Positions 8,852-18,479 of a stretch of DNA of 64,000 nucleotides are shown here, piece after piece. Origin of the DNA: Paulinella micropora (Eukaryota; Cercozoa; Imbricatea; Euglyphida); the NCBI GenBank assembly GCA_009731375.1, contig BJOX01000327.1:279028-343027 (forward strand), given 5' to 3'. A program made the translations under genes and the position numbers. Position 1 is the first letter of the stretch. Each line of letters starts with the position of its first letter. The notes beneath the pieces were generated by a model, which searched no databases, had not been told where the DNA came from, and saw only the letters and a list, made by a program, of their open reading frames with translations.

Positions 8852-8938
8852 GAATTACTGAAGAGGGAAGAAATAGAACCAGAGAATATCCGAACAAGTA
8901 AAAGGGAACGGAAGGCTAAAGTAATACTCGACCTTTGA
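8852..8938 (+). pseudogene. Copy of the integrase C terminus (last 28 codons)
   Basis: Reads from GAATTACTGAAG to a TGA stop. All 28 residues equal the C terminus of the integrase at 54,844-55,836 (ending AKVILDL), while 12 of 87 bases differ, and every difference is synonymous. It begins abruptly 50 bases from the zinc-finger gene start and has no upstream integrase sequence. It points outward at the right edge of the left viral block, just as the full integrase points outward at the left edge of the right block, so it may be the inner part of a terminal inverted repeat. Confidence 0.85.
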
Positions 8939-8979
8939 TAAAAAACCACCACTCACCAGATAACGCCAATTTGACACAC

Positions 8980-9075
8980 TTGGTGCGGTATAAAAATCCT
9001 TTACGCCAGAAATGTAAATTTTGGTGCGGTATAAAAATCCTTTACGCCAGAAATGTAAATTTTGGTGCGGTATAA
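8980..9075. repeat. 41-bp direct repeats, two full and one partial
   Basis: Units start at 8980, 9021 and 9062 with TTGGTGCGGTATAA; the two full units are identical except at their edges, with a core of CCTTTACGCCAGAAATG. The third is cut after 14 bases. They lie just outside the integrase-end copy, a likely position for terminal or replication-origin repeats of the viral element. Confidence 0.75.
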
Positions 9076-9098
9076 CTGGACAACTTTTGGGTAAATTA

Positions 9099-9135
9099 GC
9101 CCCTTTGGGGCAATTGTCAATTGCTTACTATTGAC
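9099..9135. terminator. Double hairpin, relative of the one at 844-878
   Basis: GCCCC-TTT-GGGGC (9099-9111), then GTCAAT and ATTGAC (9116-9135). Layout, CAATTGTC centre and flanking TAAATTT match the pair at 844, with compensating changes in the stems. It lies just past the stop of the small zinc-finger gene on the other strand. Confidence 0.5.
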
Positions 9136-9147
9136 TAAATTTGTTAT

Positions 9148-9300
9148 TTACTGGTGTGTTCTTTTATGTCTTGATAAATTCGCTCTTGATACTTCTGCTC
9201 CACATTCACATTTTATTTTTTCTTTTGCTTTCTTGTTCCTTTGTTCTCTATTTTTTTGTTCATATAATTGTTTAGAATTAGGTCTTAAATATCTCTCCAT
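9148..9300 (-). CDS. 50-residue C2H2-like zinc-finger protein
   Basis: Short gene with a clear finger: IKCECGAEVSRANLSRHKRT followed by HQ and the stop, giving C-x-C-G...H-x3-H-type spacing. The first 28 residues are Lys/Arg/Gln-rich. The start at 9300 follows ATTTATATCA, almost the same box as at 4170. It ends 13 bases before the double hairpin. This type of tiny single-finger protein is common in virophages and Polinton-like viruses. It is the outermost gene of the left viral block. Confidence 0.75.
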   Translation of the reverse strand: MERYLRPNSKQLYEQKNREQRNKKAKEKIKCECGAEVSRANLSRHKRTHQ

Positions 9301-9334
9301 TGATATAAATATATTTTTCGTTAGTCTTTATAAG

Positions 9335-9358
9335 GAATAACGAAGCGGTTCGTTATTC
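9335..9358. terminator. Perfect 10-bp stem hairpin
   Basis: GAATAACGAA-GCGG-TTCGTTATTC, followed by a run containing AAAAAATTTTTT. It lies upstream of the 9148-9300 gene and at the outer edge of the viral block; it could be a transcript end from the other side or part of the element terminus. Confidence 0.45.
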
Positions 9359-9360
9359 TT

Positions 9361-9748
9361 CAAAAAATTTTTTGAAGTAGAGTAAGAGAGATTTCTTTAT
9401 TCTGCTTTCTTGTATTTATCAAAAATTTTTGCTTTTTTATTTTGCTGTTTTAAGGCTTAGTATTGATTTGCGGGAAATGAACAGGAGAAGACAAAACAAA
9501 TTTATAAGGCCGTTTTGAGGTACGAAAAACGGTATAGTAAATTTGTTATTTATCTACTAGGTGAACTGCTGGAACGTGCGGAAGGCTGCCAACAAACACC
9601 TGGGGTGGAACGTGCGGAAGGCTGCCAGCTAATTTTAATCGAACTGTTCAATAAGAACAAATACTTCCTAATCTAGCTTCACTAGAAATAGTAAAAGCAA
9701 ATCTGGTAGTCGAGGTTTCTCCTACCTTCCGCCCTTTGAAACGCTAAT
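9361..9748. other. Boundary between viral block and Ty1/copia element
   Basis: No gene seen. Contents: a hairpin around AGGCCGTTTTGAGG...AACGGT, a second copy of AAATTTGTTATTTA (also at 9,137), two 22-bp direct repeats TGGAACGTGCGGAAGGCTGC (9572 and 9608), and at 9704 TGGTAGTCGAGG, which has the form of a tRNA primer-binding site. No matching 5' and 3' LTRs of the copia element could be found by eye. Confidence 0.4.
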
Positions 9749-11346
9749 ATGGCATCTAATAACTCTAACTTAGTCAAAATGAGGCTGGAAACGCCTAAGT
9801 ATGATCATGGGAAAGAATGGGAGCTGTGGGAATACACCTTTATATATATAATAGGTGTCACGCACCCAGAAATCCTATCACTAATACCAGGTTTCCATAC
9901 TCATGCCTTAGCCAAGCCCCTATCTATCTACATCCCTCCTGATTCTCCTACCAACCCATCCTTTAAATCACCTAAAGGAGAGGAAGAAGAAGGAACAGGC
10001 GAACAAGAAGAAGCAGCAGCTAAGGTTAAGAAAGAGGAGAGAGATGCTTCTGCTGAACCGCTAACCATCATACCTACTAATCAAAAATCTAAGATGCCAA
10101 TGGCAGCTGAGAGGAACAAGCCCCAGCCGCTATTTGCATTAAGATCCAGCAAGCAGTATAGTATTATGAGCGAGAGAGAAACGAAAAGAAAGCAAGATTG
10201 AATAGGATCCTCTATGCTTTCTTACTTCAGTCTTGCGCTCATGACAGGAAAGTGATGGCAATTATGAGACAGGGGGGAACCGATGGGGTAGCCTGCTTCT
10301 TGGCCCTCAAGAAGCATTATGGGGGCCTTGACCTCATAAAGTTTGAAGAGGACCAAGAAGCAGTCTATCATTCGTACCCAAAGGAACCCAGTGAGGTAAG
10401 TGTGTGGTTAGCTAACTACACTACTCTTTTGTAGAAACAAGAAAAGCTGATGGGTGGGATTCCTGAGATCATGATACAGATATGATCATGAGGAAGCTTA
10501 AACACAGGCAACCTTTCAAAAGGTACATCAGAATACCTGGCAAGCTTTGCTACCTGATCAGAGACCTAACCTTGAAGAGTTTCTTTAAGTAATAGAACAA
10601 CTGGCTCAAGGTCATGTCTCTCAGGGCAAGTTACGTAAGCTATACAGTTCCGGAAGTTCGAAGTCTGACCCTATCACTATCAATTTGGTAGTGGCAACTA
10701 AGAACAGAAGGAACCCCAAACTACCTCAGACAGGAGCTAGTATTCAGGAAGGGGAGAGGAAGGCGTGTGTTGGAACTGCCTCTCCCCCGACCATAGGATT
10801 GCCTTTTGTCTTGTCAAATGTCAACTAACTGACTGTCCTAAAGATGGACATGGTCCATTGAAATGTCCTATTAGAAGACGAGCGAGAGTGTCTGATAAAG
10901 GAAATGTAAGAGAGAAGGACAAGGACAGACAGTCTGAGAAGACAGGCAGACAGGACAAGAAAGAGGAGACAAGGAGTAAGAAGGAGAAGAAGGAGAAGGA
11001 GAGCAGCAAGGAAAGAAGAAAGCTGAAAGCATCTGATTTCATTAAGAAGAAGAAGATGATAAGTTTGAATGCTGAATCCCCTTCCCCTTCCTCCTCTTCC
11101 TCTTCTGAGAGTGACGAAGTAGAAGACCCAAGCTTACAAGATAAGTTTGAGCCTTCTTCTGGGTCAGATTCAGAGTCAGAAGATGAGGGAGAGGTGGGGT
11201 ACATTCATCATATGGCTATCATGATGATGAGAAAAGAAGGAGAGGGAGAAGAGCGAGACAACGAAACACACAAGAACCCCCCTCTCATCTACACCCCACA
11301 CACCACTTTTGTCACACGCATTTGTGCCACCTGGCGCGGAAGATAG
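9749..11346 (+). pseudogene. Copia Gag remnant with zinc-knuckle-like region
   Basis: Three frames in series: 9749-10201 (start MASNNSNLVKMRLE, then a Glu/Lys-rich stretch), 10198-10434 (LYAFLLQSCAHDRKVMAI, resembling the Gag domain helix that ends with Y/W-x-x-L), and 10765-11346. The last begins with CWNCLSPDHRIAFC and continues with CQLTDCPKDGHGPLKC, a Cys/His array equal in place to the nucleocapsid zinc knuckle, then long Lys/Glu and Ser/Glu/Asp tracts. The stretch 10435-10764 holds Gag-like sequence with stops. In active elements Gag forms the virus-like particle and packages RNA. Confidence 0.65.
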
Positions 11347-12043
11347 AGGTGAGGGTGAGCGGGAGAGCGGTGTGCAAGGGGGTGATGAGGACAAGCATGC
11401 ATCATCTATTCCAAACGCCTCCACACACACTCGCCCCACTATCCCACCCCTTCACGAGAACAACTTGTTTACGTCCCTTGATATGGCTGGTGACCCCACT
11501 CCTCTTAACCAGATCATACCACTGGAAGAGAAGTGGGAACTCAGACGTACCAGGGCAGGATACGTAAAAATACTCGTGAAAGGGCTGCATCCCATACACA
11601 TTCGTGAGGTAGATGGCCCACCCCTCAACCTCCACGGCAAACCGATACGTAAGAGTAGTTGTCATGTCACTAGTAGTAAGCAGTGCGAGGCGACAGTGCC
11701 TGACACTGGTATTCGGTGCTCGTGGAGTTTGGGGGCAGCGAGAAAAGGGGCCAAGGGTGGAGAGTGTGCAGCTAGGTTAGTAGAGCATGGCTTCTGTAGC
11801 AAGCACCTTGATCAAGAGAGAAAGAGGGGGAAAATACTAGCGAAGTATAGGGAGAAACTAAATTTAGGTCTTCTACCTCCTTACGATGCTCTTACTATTG
11901 GACCTGCTACCTTATTCACTAAAATCTCCCTATGGAGACAGCACATAGTGACTCGCCCCTCACCTAACCCTGCTCCATTACCTACTACTACCACTACACC
12001 GACCACTACTACACAGAGCATACGTAGGAGAGAGATGGAGTAG
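11309..12043 (+). pseudogene. Copia linker region with extra Cys/His module
   Basis: 244 codons in one frame, overlapping the previous one. Residues about 125-190 contain KQCEATVPDTGIRCSW and later EHGFCSKHLDQERKRGK: the C-x-A...T-G-x-R-C...G-x-C-x-x-H pattern of small zinc-binding domains found next to nucleases and in mobile elements. The stretch FTSLDMAGDPTPLNQIIP could be part of the pre-protease spacer. The tail is Pro/Thr-rich. Such a module is not standard for copia polyproteins; it could help nucleic acid binding. Confidence 0.5.
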
Positions 12044-12069
12044 CGGGAGTTGTAGGGATAGGACAGTTC

Positions 12070-13041
12070 GTGCCTCTTACCTCTGTGCTGTCCCCATCTC
12101 ATGCACAACCCACACCCCATGCACAGTCATTAAGTGTGTTGTCTGCACCCCTTGCGCCACATAACGCATCTGTGACGTCTGCATTGTTAACTCATGCACA
12201 CTCTGTGTCTCGTGTTGTGTCTGTCCCACCTGAAAGAGAGCCGGGAGAAACCCCAAACAGCCAACCAACCGTTCCTATGACCTCCGAACAGGGGAAAGTA
12301 GGGACGGTAGAGGGTAAACAGGCGTTGGGCAGGGGGGGACTTCCCCCCATTGAAGAGTTACAACGACTCCTCAATGCCCTCGCCCAAGGGTTTAAGAATG
12401 GGACAGTGAGAGACGGACAGATCGTAACGAAGAATGGGGAGCACGATGAGTTTTACACTGAGATGTATTATGCGATACATGACTGCATAATAACTATGGC
12501 TACCAAACACGAAGACCCATTTGCACGTGGGATTGTCTCTTCCTTTCCTTACATGTTAGAAGAGATAGAGGAGCTTGAAGCTGTGTTGGGGGGTAAGACT
12601 CCACCGGAGGAGGATGAATCAACGGATAGTTCTCAGACCGACGACACCACCACCAACACTCAAAGCACATACACCGCAACAAATCCACATACTGAATGTG
12701 CCATTATGTTGATGGGAAATGAAACAGACAGCGATACTAAAGCTAATAGTATTGTGTGGGTAGATGACAGCGGTGCGAGCGAAACACAATCTCCCGACAA
12801 AACCACATTCATCAAACTTGTGAAGGCCCCACAGAAGTTCAGGATTGCCAAAGGGAGCATTAGGACTGAGTACAAGGGCAAGGTTCAAATGAACCTTTCG
12901 GGTTCTAACGGGGATGAAGTCTGTGTTTTTGATTCACATACCACCTATAATCCACAATTAAAATATGGGTTAGTCGCAACCTCGGCGTGGGGGCTAAAGG
13001 GTTTGCGGTTGTACATCAGAACAATCAGGTCATCGTCCTAA
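12070..13041 (+). pseudogene. Copia aspartic protease region
   Basis: 323 codons. The first 170 are a Pro/Thr/Ser-rich linker and an acidic segment; then VWVDDSGASETQSPD carries the D-S-G-A active site of copia proteases (usual form LDSGAS), followed by a flap-like region and a hydrophobic run ending at the stop in 13041. In active elements it matures the Gag-Pol polyprotein. The frame closes before the integrase starts. Confidence 0.75.
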
Positions 13042-13150
13042 AGAAGCCCATTCGAATTGAGGAGAAACAGATAGTAGCCAGGGGGAGAGCTCTACCTAAC
13101 AACCTCACAGTCTTTGACGCCCCAGGGACCAAACCAATCAACCCCAATGA

Positions 13151-14962
13151 ATGGTATTAACCCACCACAGTCTCACCTTGATACGGAAACAACCAATCAA
13201 CCTAACCCCCCTCCTGAAACAAGTGAGGCTCCCGAGTCCGATGATTCATCGGGCTCGGGGGTGCAACCTTGACAACTGTCCTCTCACCTTTTCTCAAAGA
13301 TCCAACCTATCTGCATACCATGACATATACTGTTGTTTGTCTCCTTGTATATGTGGTTGGCAATGCGATGTGTCTCATACTTACGTACCCTATTCTACTG
13401 AGATAGACACAGAGAGAGGTGAGAGAGCAGAACAGGAGGATGACATGGTGTTGTGTCCTGTTGTCCGTCCCCACTACCATGAAAACATACACGCCACCGT
13501 ATTTCACCGCATGTGTAAACACAGAGGGGTAAAGGCAATGGAGAGGATGGCTAAGTATATGGGAGTAAAGATAGTGGGAAAAGAGTGGAGAGAACGAATA
13601 ATGAAGTGTGAGTGGTGTTTGCGGAATAAAATCAAAAAGACACCACACTTCAAAAAGAACCATCATGCCGTAGAACACCGACCCGGGATCCACATCTCAA
13701 TGGATACCCAGGGTTGGTGGAATACGACATCATGGGACGGTAAGCGGTATAAGTTTACTGGTAAATGTTTAGCGTCCAACTTTGAACTTGATTACTATTT
13801 GCGTCACAAGAACGAATTTTTTCTTTGTTTTCTCAAAGCTATTGCTTTCTTTGAGAGACACTCAGGGAAGAAAGTTAAGTTCCTCACCTGTGACCAAGAG
13901 TACGGCATGTACAAAGAGTTCAAAGAGTGGGTTGACGTAAATCAACCAGTCTTTCTCGAGGCCCTAACAGGGGAGAAACAGGTTGTAGCTAAGGTAGAGC
14001 GGTCCCACCAAACCAATGGTGGGCCTGCTAGGGCTATCCTTAGCGACGCCGAGCTTCCACCTTCTATGTGGGTGGAAGCAGAGAAAGAAGCGACGTATTT
14101 TGGCAATCTCTTGCCTATCGCCCATGGACCCTTCAAAGGGAAATCACCCTACGAAGTCATCCACAAACGAAAACCCATGCTACACCACCTAAGACCTATC
14201 GGATGCATGGCTTTTATGAAAGTGGATGCTAAGAGGGGGAAGGGTGAGAGAGGAAAGAGAGTAGTATTTCTCGGGTATGAACGGAATATCGGATATTATC
14301 GGGTTTTTGATCCTGTTGCAAGGAAAATACACGGTAATGTTCGTGATGTCGTGTTCGATGTCTGGAAGTTGGGAAAGAGGGAAGCATCCAAATCTCTAAC
14401 AGATGCAAACGCCTCTGAAGAGATGTTTTCGGTAAAATGGCATTTGCCCCCTCCGGAATCCCAACGAACCCCTCAACACCCGCAAAGTCAACGTAATGCT
14501 TCGGGGGAGATATCGGTAGAGGTACTCCCGACTGGGGGAGATACTTCCCCAGCCGGGGGCCTATCGTCCGAATCGCCCCCACACAAGGCGCCCCCCAATG
14601 ATCCCAATACAGGGAACGGCGACACTAAGGCAGTGGAAGTCAGGGAGGATAGATCTGACCCACCACCCTTAGTGCCTCCGACCCCGAAAGGTTCGACCCA
14701 TAAGCCCAGTGGGGATCAGGGGGAGGCGAAAGTCACAAAAAAGAAACATAAATCCAAAGAGAGACGCAATTTGCCCGGGATATATATGGAAATTCCGGCT
14801 AAAGCGTGGGGAGAGGGATGGGCGAAACAAACTTACGGGAATGATTGCAAACTGCGGTTTGCAAAGGCACGGTGTCTGCACCCACTGCCCCAGTTGTCCG
14901 TAAAACCAAACGTTTCCCGGCACACGCGGTCCTCTTTGATGATGGAGTTACCGACAAAGTGA
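13151..14962 (+). pseudogene. Copia integrase
   Basis: 603 codons. A zinc-binding HHCC head is visible: ATVFHRMCKHRGVK with an H-x3-H-like pair and MKCEWC. The catalytic core follows: HISMDTQGWW (first Asp) and FLTCDQEYGMYKEF (second Asp); the Glu region VAKVERSHQTNGGPARA is altered from the usual form. Then SPYEVIHKRKPMLHHLRPIG and KRVVFLGYERNIGYYRVFDP are the standard copia C-terminal motifs. The last third is a Pro/Ser-rich spacer before reverse transcriptase. Confidence 0.88.
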
Positions 14963-15908
14963 TTGATACGGAAATTGTCAAGTATGCCATTGCTCAACCG
15001 CCACCCCAATCGATCACCCCAAATGAGGACGAAAATCAAAGCGAAGCTGCCGCGCCCAATGCGGGCGGCCAAAAGTTTGATACCACGTCCGAATTTGCGT
15101 TTATCGAGGGGGAGAAGGAAAGGGTGGCTGAGCAACGGGTTGAACACAGCTCTCTAATTGCAGATCGCATGAACAAGGCAAAATTTCCGGGGAGAACGTC
15201 ATCTCGGGAAGGACAAGGAGCGCACATGTCACGGTATGCGCCCGAGAAGAACGTGCGGAATATTGTCTTGTCAGTGAGAAATTTCCGGAATTTCCGGTGA
15301 TACAAAAACCAAAAGATCGTAAGCAAGCTCGGCAGAAAGAATTTGAGCAGCTGAAAGAACTTAAGGCTTTTTTTTTGGCGGAAAGAAAGGAAGCTAGAAT
15401 GTCCGGGACGCCAATCATCCCGGTGAAATGGATAGACACCGTCAAACAACAGGGTACGCCAGATGAGTTTCATAAAGCCCAAATTACGTTGAGAGGGGAC
15501 CTTTTGAAGGCATACGCTCGGTATGACCCTAGAAAGACTTACTCCCCTACCGCTCAACATCGGACAATTTTACTCATGATAGCGTATGCTGCATGTTTTG
15601 GGATTGACTTATGGCTGATCGATTTCACCACCGTGACGGCCTATCTCCATGCCAGAATCCAGTACAACATATACGTAAAACCACCGCCCGAATTCCAATC
15701 GGAGGATTACGTGTGGCTTTTGAAGAAAGCCTTATACTGCCACCCGGAATCTGGTCGGTTGTGGTACGATATGTTATACGGGGAACTCACGGGAGAACTT
15801 GAGTTCAGAACCTTTACGCTCGATAGAGCCTCCTTCATAAGATATGGAAGCAGCCCCAAGACATACAACTCTTGTCCCTCTATGTCGATGACGGATGCCA
15901 CGCTGTGA
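14845..15908 (+). pseudogene. Copia reverse transcriptase, N-terminal half
   Basis: Two frames (14845-15300 and 15297-15908) overlap by a few bases. The second has IIPVKWIDTVKQQGTPDEFH, then AQITLRGDLLKAYARYD, YSPTAQHRTI and DLWLIDFTTVTAYLHA, which follow the copia order W-V-x-K...K-A-R-L-V...Y-x-x-T-(F)-S-P-V...L-D-V-x-T-A-F-L, and YNIYVKPPPEF. The first catalytic Asp is present in LIDF. Confidence 0.85.
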
Positions 15909-17060
15909 CTAGGTCTGAACACCTCAAGATGGTCGCTCACTTTGAGAAAAGGGGGTTCAGATGTAAAGATCTGGGTAAGGCCACTGAGTTCAAAAGTATC
16001 CAAATTGTTCAAACTGAGAAAGGGATTGCGTTACACCAACGCAAATACGAACTTCTCATTTTGAACGAATTAGGGTATATGAACGAAGTGCCATCTAAAA
16101 CCCCGTTCACATCTGAAAATCCGGCGCCTCTGAAGAAGGACCATAGGCTATTGAAGTGCGATCTAAGATGCCTAATAGGCATCCTTATCTTCTTAGCTGT
16201 ACATACGAGGCCTCTTCTGATCTGCCCGTTGAGTATTGCAGCCAAATCTCAAGTTCCCAACCCTGACACATCATATGCAATGGCGCACCGCATGTTCTTG
16301 TGGTTATTGACACCAAGGGCGTTGTTTTTCCGGAGGGGAGACAAGAATCTTAGGAAACTATTAGAATTTTGTTTCTCCGCCCCAAAAACCCCCAAAGACT
16401 GGAAACCTAACCATGGATCATGTGCCGCGGCCAATGCAATGAACGAATCCATAGAAAAGTCAGGAATCCCCGGGATGGAAGCTTTCAGCGTACCAATCAT
16501 CGCCAATGTCGATAGGATAATCTCGGAAAATCCGTTGGTGGGGTTTGTGGACTCCGATCTTGCAGGGGATAAAGTTTCGCGAAAGTCTCGGTCTGGATAT
16601 GTTTATTTATTCAATGGAACCCCGCTAGCTTGGTTCTCAAAACTGCAATGCGTAATTGCTCAATCCACATTGGAATCGGAAACGGTATCAACTAATGAGG
16701 CGGTAAGGGAACTTCTCGCGTTATTACAATCTCTAAGGGATATTGGGATCAACCTCAAGGGCCCCACCCCCCTCTTCGAAGACAACGGAGGGACGGTATT
16801 GTGATCCGAGAGGGGGTTAGGGGAGGCCCGTACCAAGCATATTGAGGTAAGGTATCATCTTCTTGCAAAACTCGTGAAGGACTGCCAGCATAGTCAAGTA
16901 ATTCAGAGTACCAACCGAGGAATATATTGCGGATATATTTACCAAAATACATTTCACGGTTGAGAAATTTATGTATCTGGCTAAGAAAATTTCCATCTTG
17001 CTGGACAGGGCGGGTCGTGCTCGTATTAGGATGAAACCCGATCAATTTGCGTATTGAATC
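15872..17060 (+). pseudogene. Copia reverse transcriptase palm end and RNase H
   Basis: Starts in the catalytic MSLYVDDG box and continues with FRCKDLGKATEF (LGIQF-type motif). The RNase H part follows: VGFVDSDLAGDKVSRKS, GYVYLFNGTPLAWFSKLQ, QSTLESETVSTNEAVRE and LFEDNGGTVL, all typical. After the stop at 16804 the expected H-I-x-x-R-Y-H and D-I-F-T-K motifs continue in shifted frames to about 17,060. Confidence 0.88.
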
Positions 17061-17500
17061 TACCAATAAGATTTACTTTTCTGAACCCGTTATAACCTCG
17101 GTATATAGTTATTAATTTTCCGCATATGCACCTACCAATTGTCTTAGGGAGCAAGTTGGCTGGAAGCTAGGGGACAAAGGATGGATCAGCGCCAACCAGA
17201 GGCCCGTGACCCTCATTTCTAAATACTTGGCCCCACCATGACTCTTACAGCTAGTTCGATTCGCTAGCGACGGGCCGGAGGATGAGAGCGTAGCCCGGAC
17301 TTTGGTGTTCTATCGCACTTTTTGCTCGCCACAAGGCTCATGATATCCTCTCGCGCGTTCGCGGCACCCACTTACGTGATTGCTCCATATTATTACACTT
17401 ATATACATACACTGGCAAGTTGAACATCTAAGCCTGAGGCTAAGTTGGAGGTCACAGTTTGCCTGTCGGAGGGCGATTTATCAGACTACAATCTTGTATG
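17061..17500. other. Non-coding stretch between the two retrotransposons
   Basis: No gene seen. It may contain the copia 3' LTR, but no copy was found near 9.6 kb. The gypsy element is inserted at its right end. Confidence 0.3.
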
Positions 17501-17504
17501 TCTT

Positions 17505-18202
17505 TGTAACACCCACGGTATACTACATCGTTTATACGCTATTGGGGCTTGACGGGAATTTACTCTTGGAAGTATTTTCTTGTTATTAAATGTAATTTAA
17601 GATGAATTCTTATTACATTTCCGGTTCTGATTAATATATCCGGTTTTAATGTTGTAGTAGGATAAGGAATATGGAGGAAAAGCTAGGAAGCTTGGACCCC
17701 CATATGACCTTAAAACCTACATTTTACACTTAACCGTTTACCGGCGTGGAGAGGGTTATTAGGATGCAGAATACACAGTTGTGTAGCATCCATATGGAAT
17801 AACCTCCCACATTAATAGCGTTGACCCGATCCTTCTACAGTACATGTAGTAACCGTTTGAAGTTTTGGAAAAAGGTCACGGAAAAACCGTGAAATTTGGC
17901 CTTTTTCCCGTGACTGGGAATTTATGGCTAAATAAGGAAAAACGCACTTATGAGTTGTGGTTTGTGGTGTGTTTTGGCATTTGTGCAGGTTACGGACGTA
18001 ACGCATCATGTCAGGGAACCAGTCAAAGTGACACTCCGGTTTGACCGGTGTTTTCCCTCTGGCTTGTTGTTTGGGTTCATTCCTGACAACCCTTTCTGTA
18101 ATAGAAGTGGTCGTTAGTAGTGAACCAGTTGTGTTCAATTATTAAAATTCCTTTGTTACTTTTTCATTGAGCTCGTAAGGGTAGACCTCCGGTCTTAATA
18201 CA
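17505..18202 (+). repeat. 5' LTR of the Ty3/gypsy element
   Basis: 698 bp, TGTA at the start and TACA at the end. It matches 27620-28319 along its whole length. Immediately downstream TTTGGAGTCCCTTTGCC (from 18203) is placed where the tRNA primer-binding site should be, with TGG two bases after the LTR end. Confidence 0.95.
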
Positions 18203-18479
18203 TTTGGAGTCCCTTTGCCTTTATCGAACTCTGGAAAATACAAATTTTGGAATTGGAAACGACGCACTCTCTGGGGACAATCAGTCACTGTTGTTGACTG
18301 TGTCTTGGGGAGAAGTGCCAAGTAGCTTCTTGACAATCAGTACTCAGTACTGGTTGTGCGAGACAGTGCTTTTAGTCGTTACAGGGAAGGGAAAACAAAA
18401 AAGGTGGTAAGGAGGGTTTTGGAGAAACAGTGAAGAACCCTAATCTCGAAACTTGGACCTTGACACCTTGGAAATCAAC

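Larger units (their letters stand above)
9704..17060 (+). mobile_element. Decayed Ty1/copia retrotransposon
   Basis: Gag, protease, integrase, reverse transcriptase and RNase H remnants occur in the copia order (protease-integrase-RT-RNase H). The coding region is split over at least seven frames with stops, so it is inactive. The left edge is set at the primer-binding-like site; the right edge is where the C-terminal motif after RNase H fades. LTRs are not identified, so true ends are uncertain. Confidence 0.85.

Noticed and set aside
9131-9340. 69-codon + frame with hydrophobic residues, membrane-protein-like
   Set aside because: It is the reverse complement of the small zinc-finger gene 9148-9300, which has the conserved finger and start box.
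9137-9552. AAATTTGTTATTTA at 9,137 and 9,539 as a target-site duplication
   Set aside because: Both copies lie on the same side of the copia element, so they cannot flank an insertion of it; AT-rich chance or local duplication is likelier.
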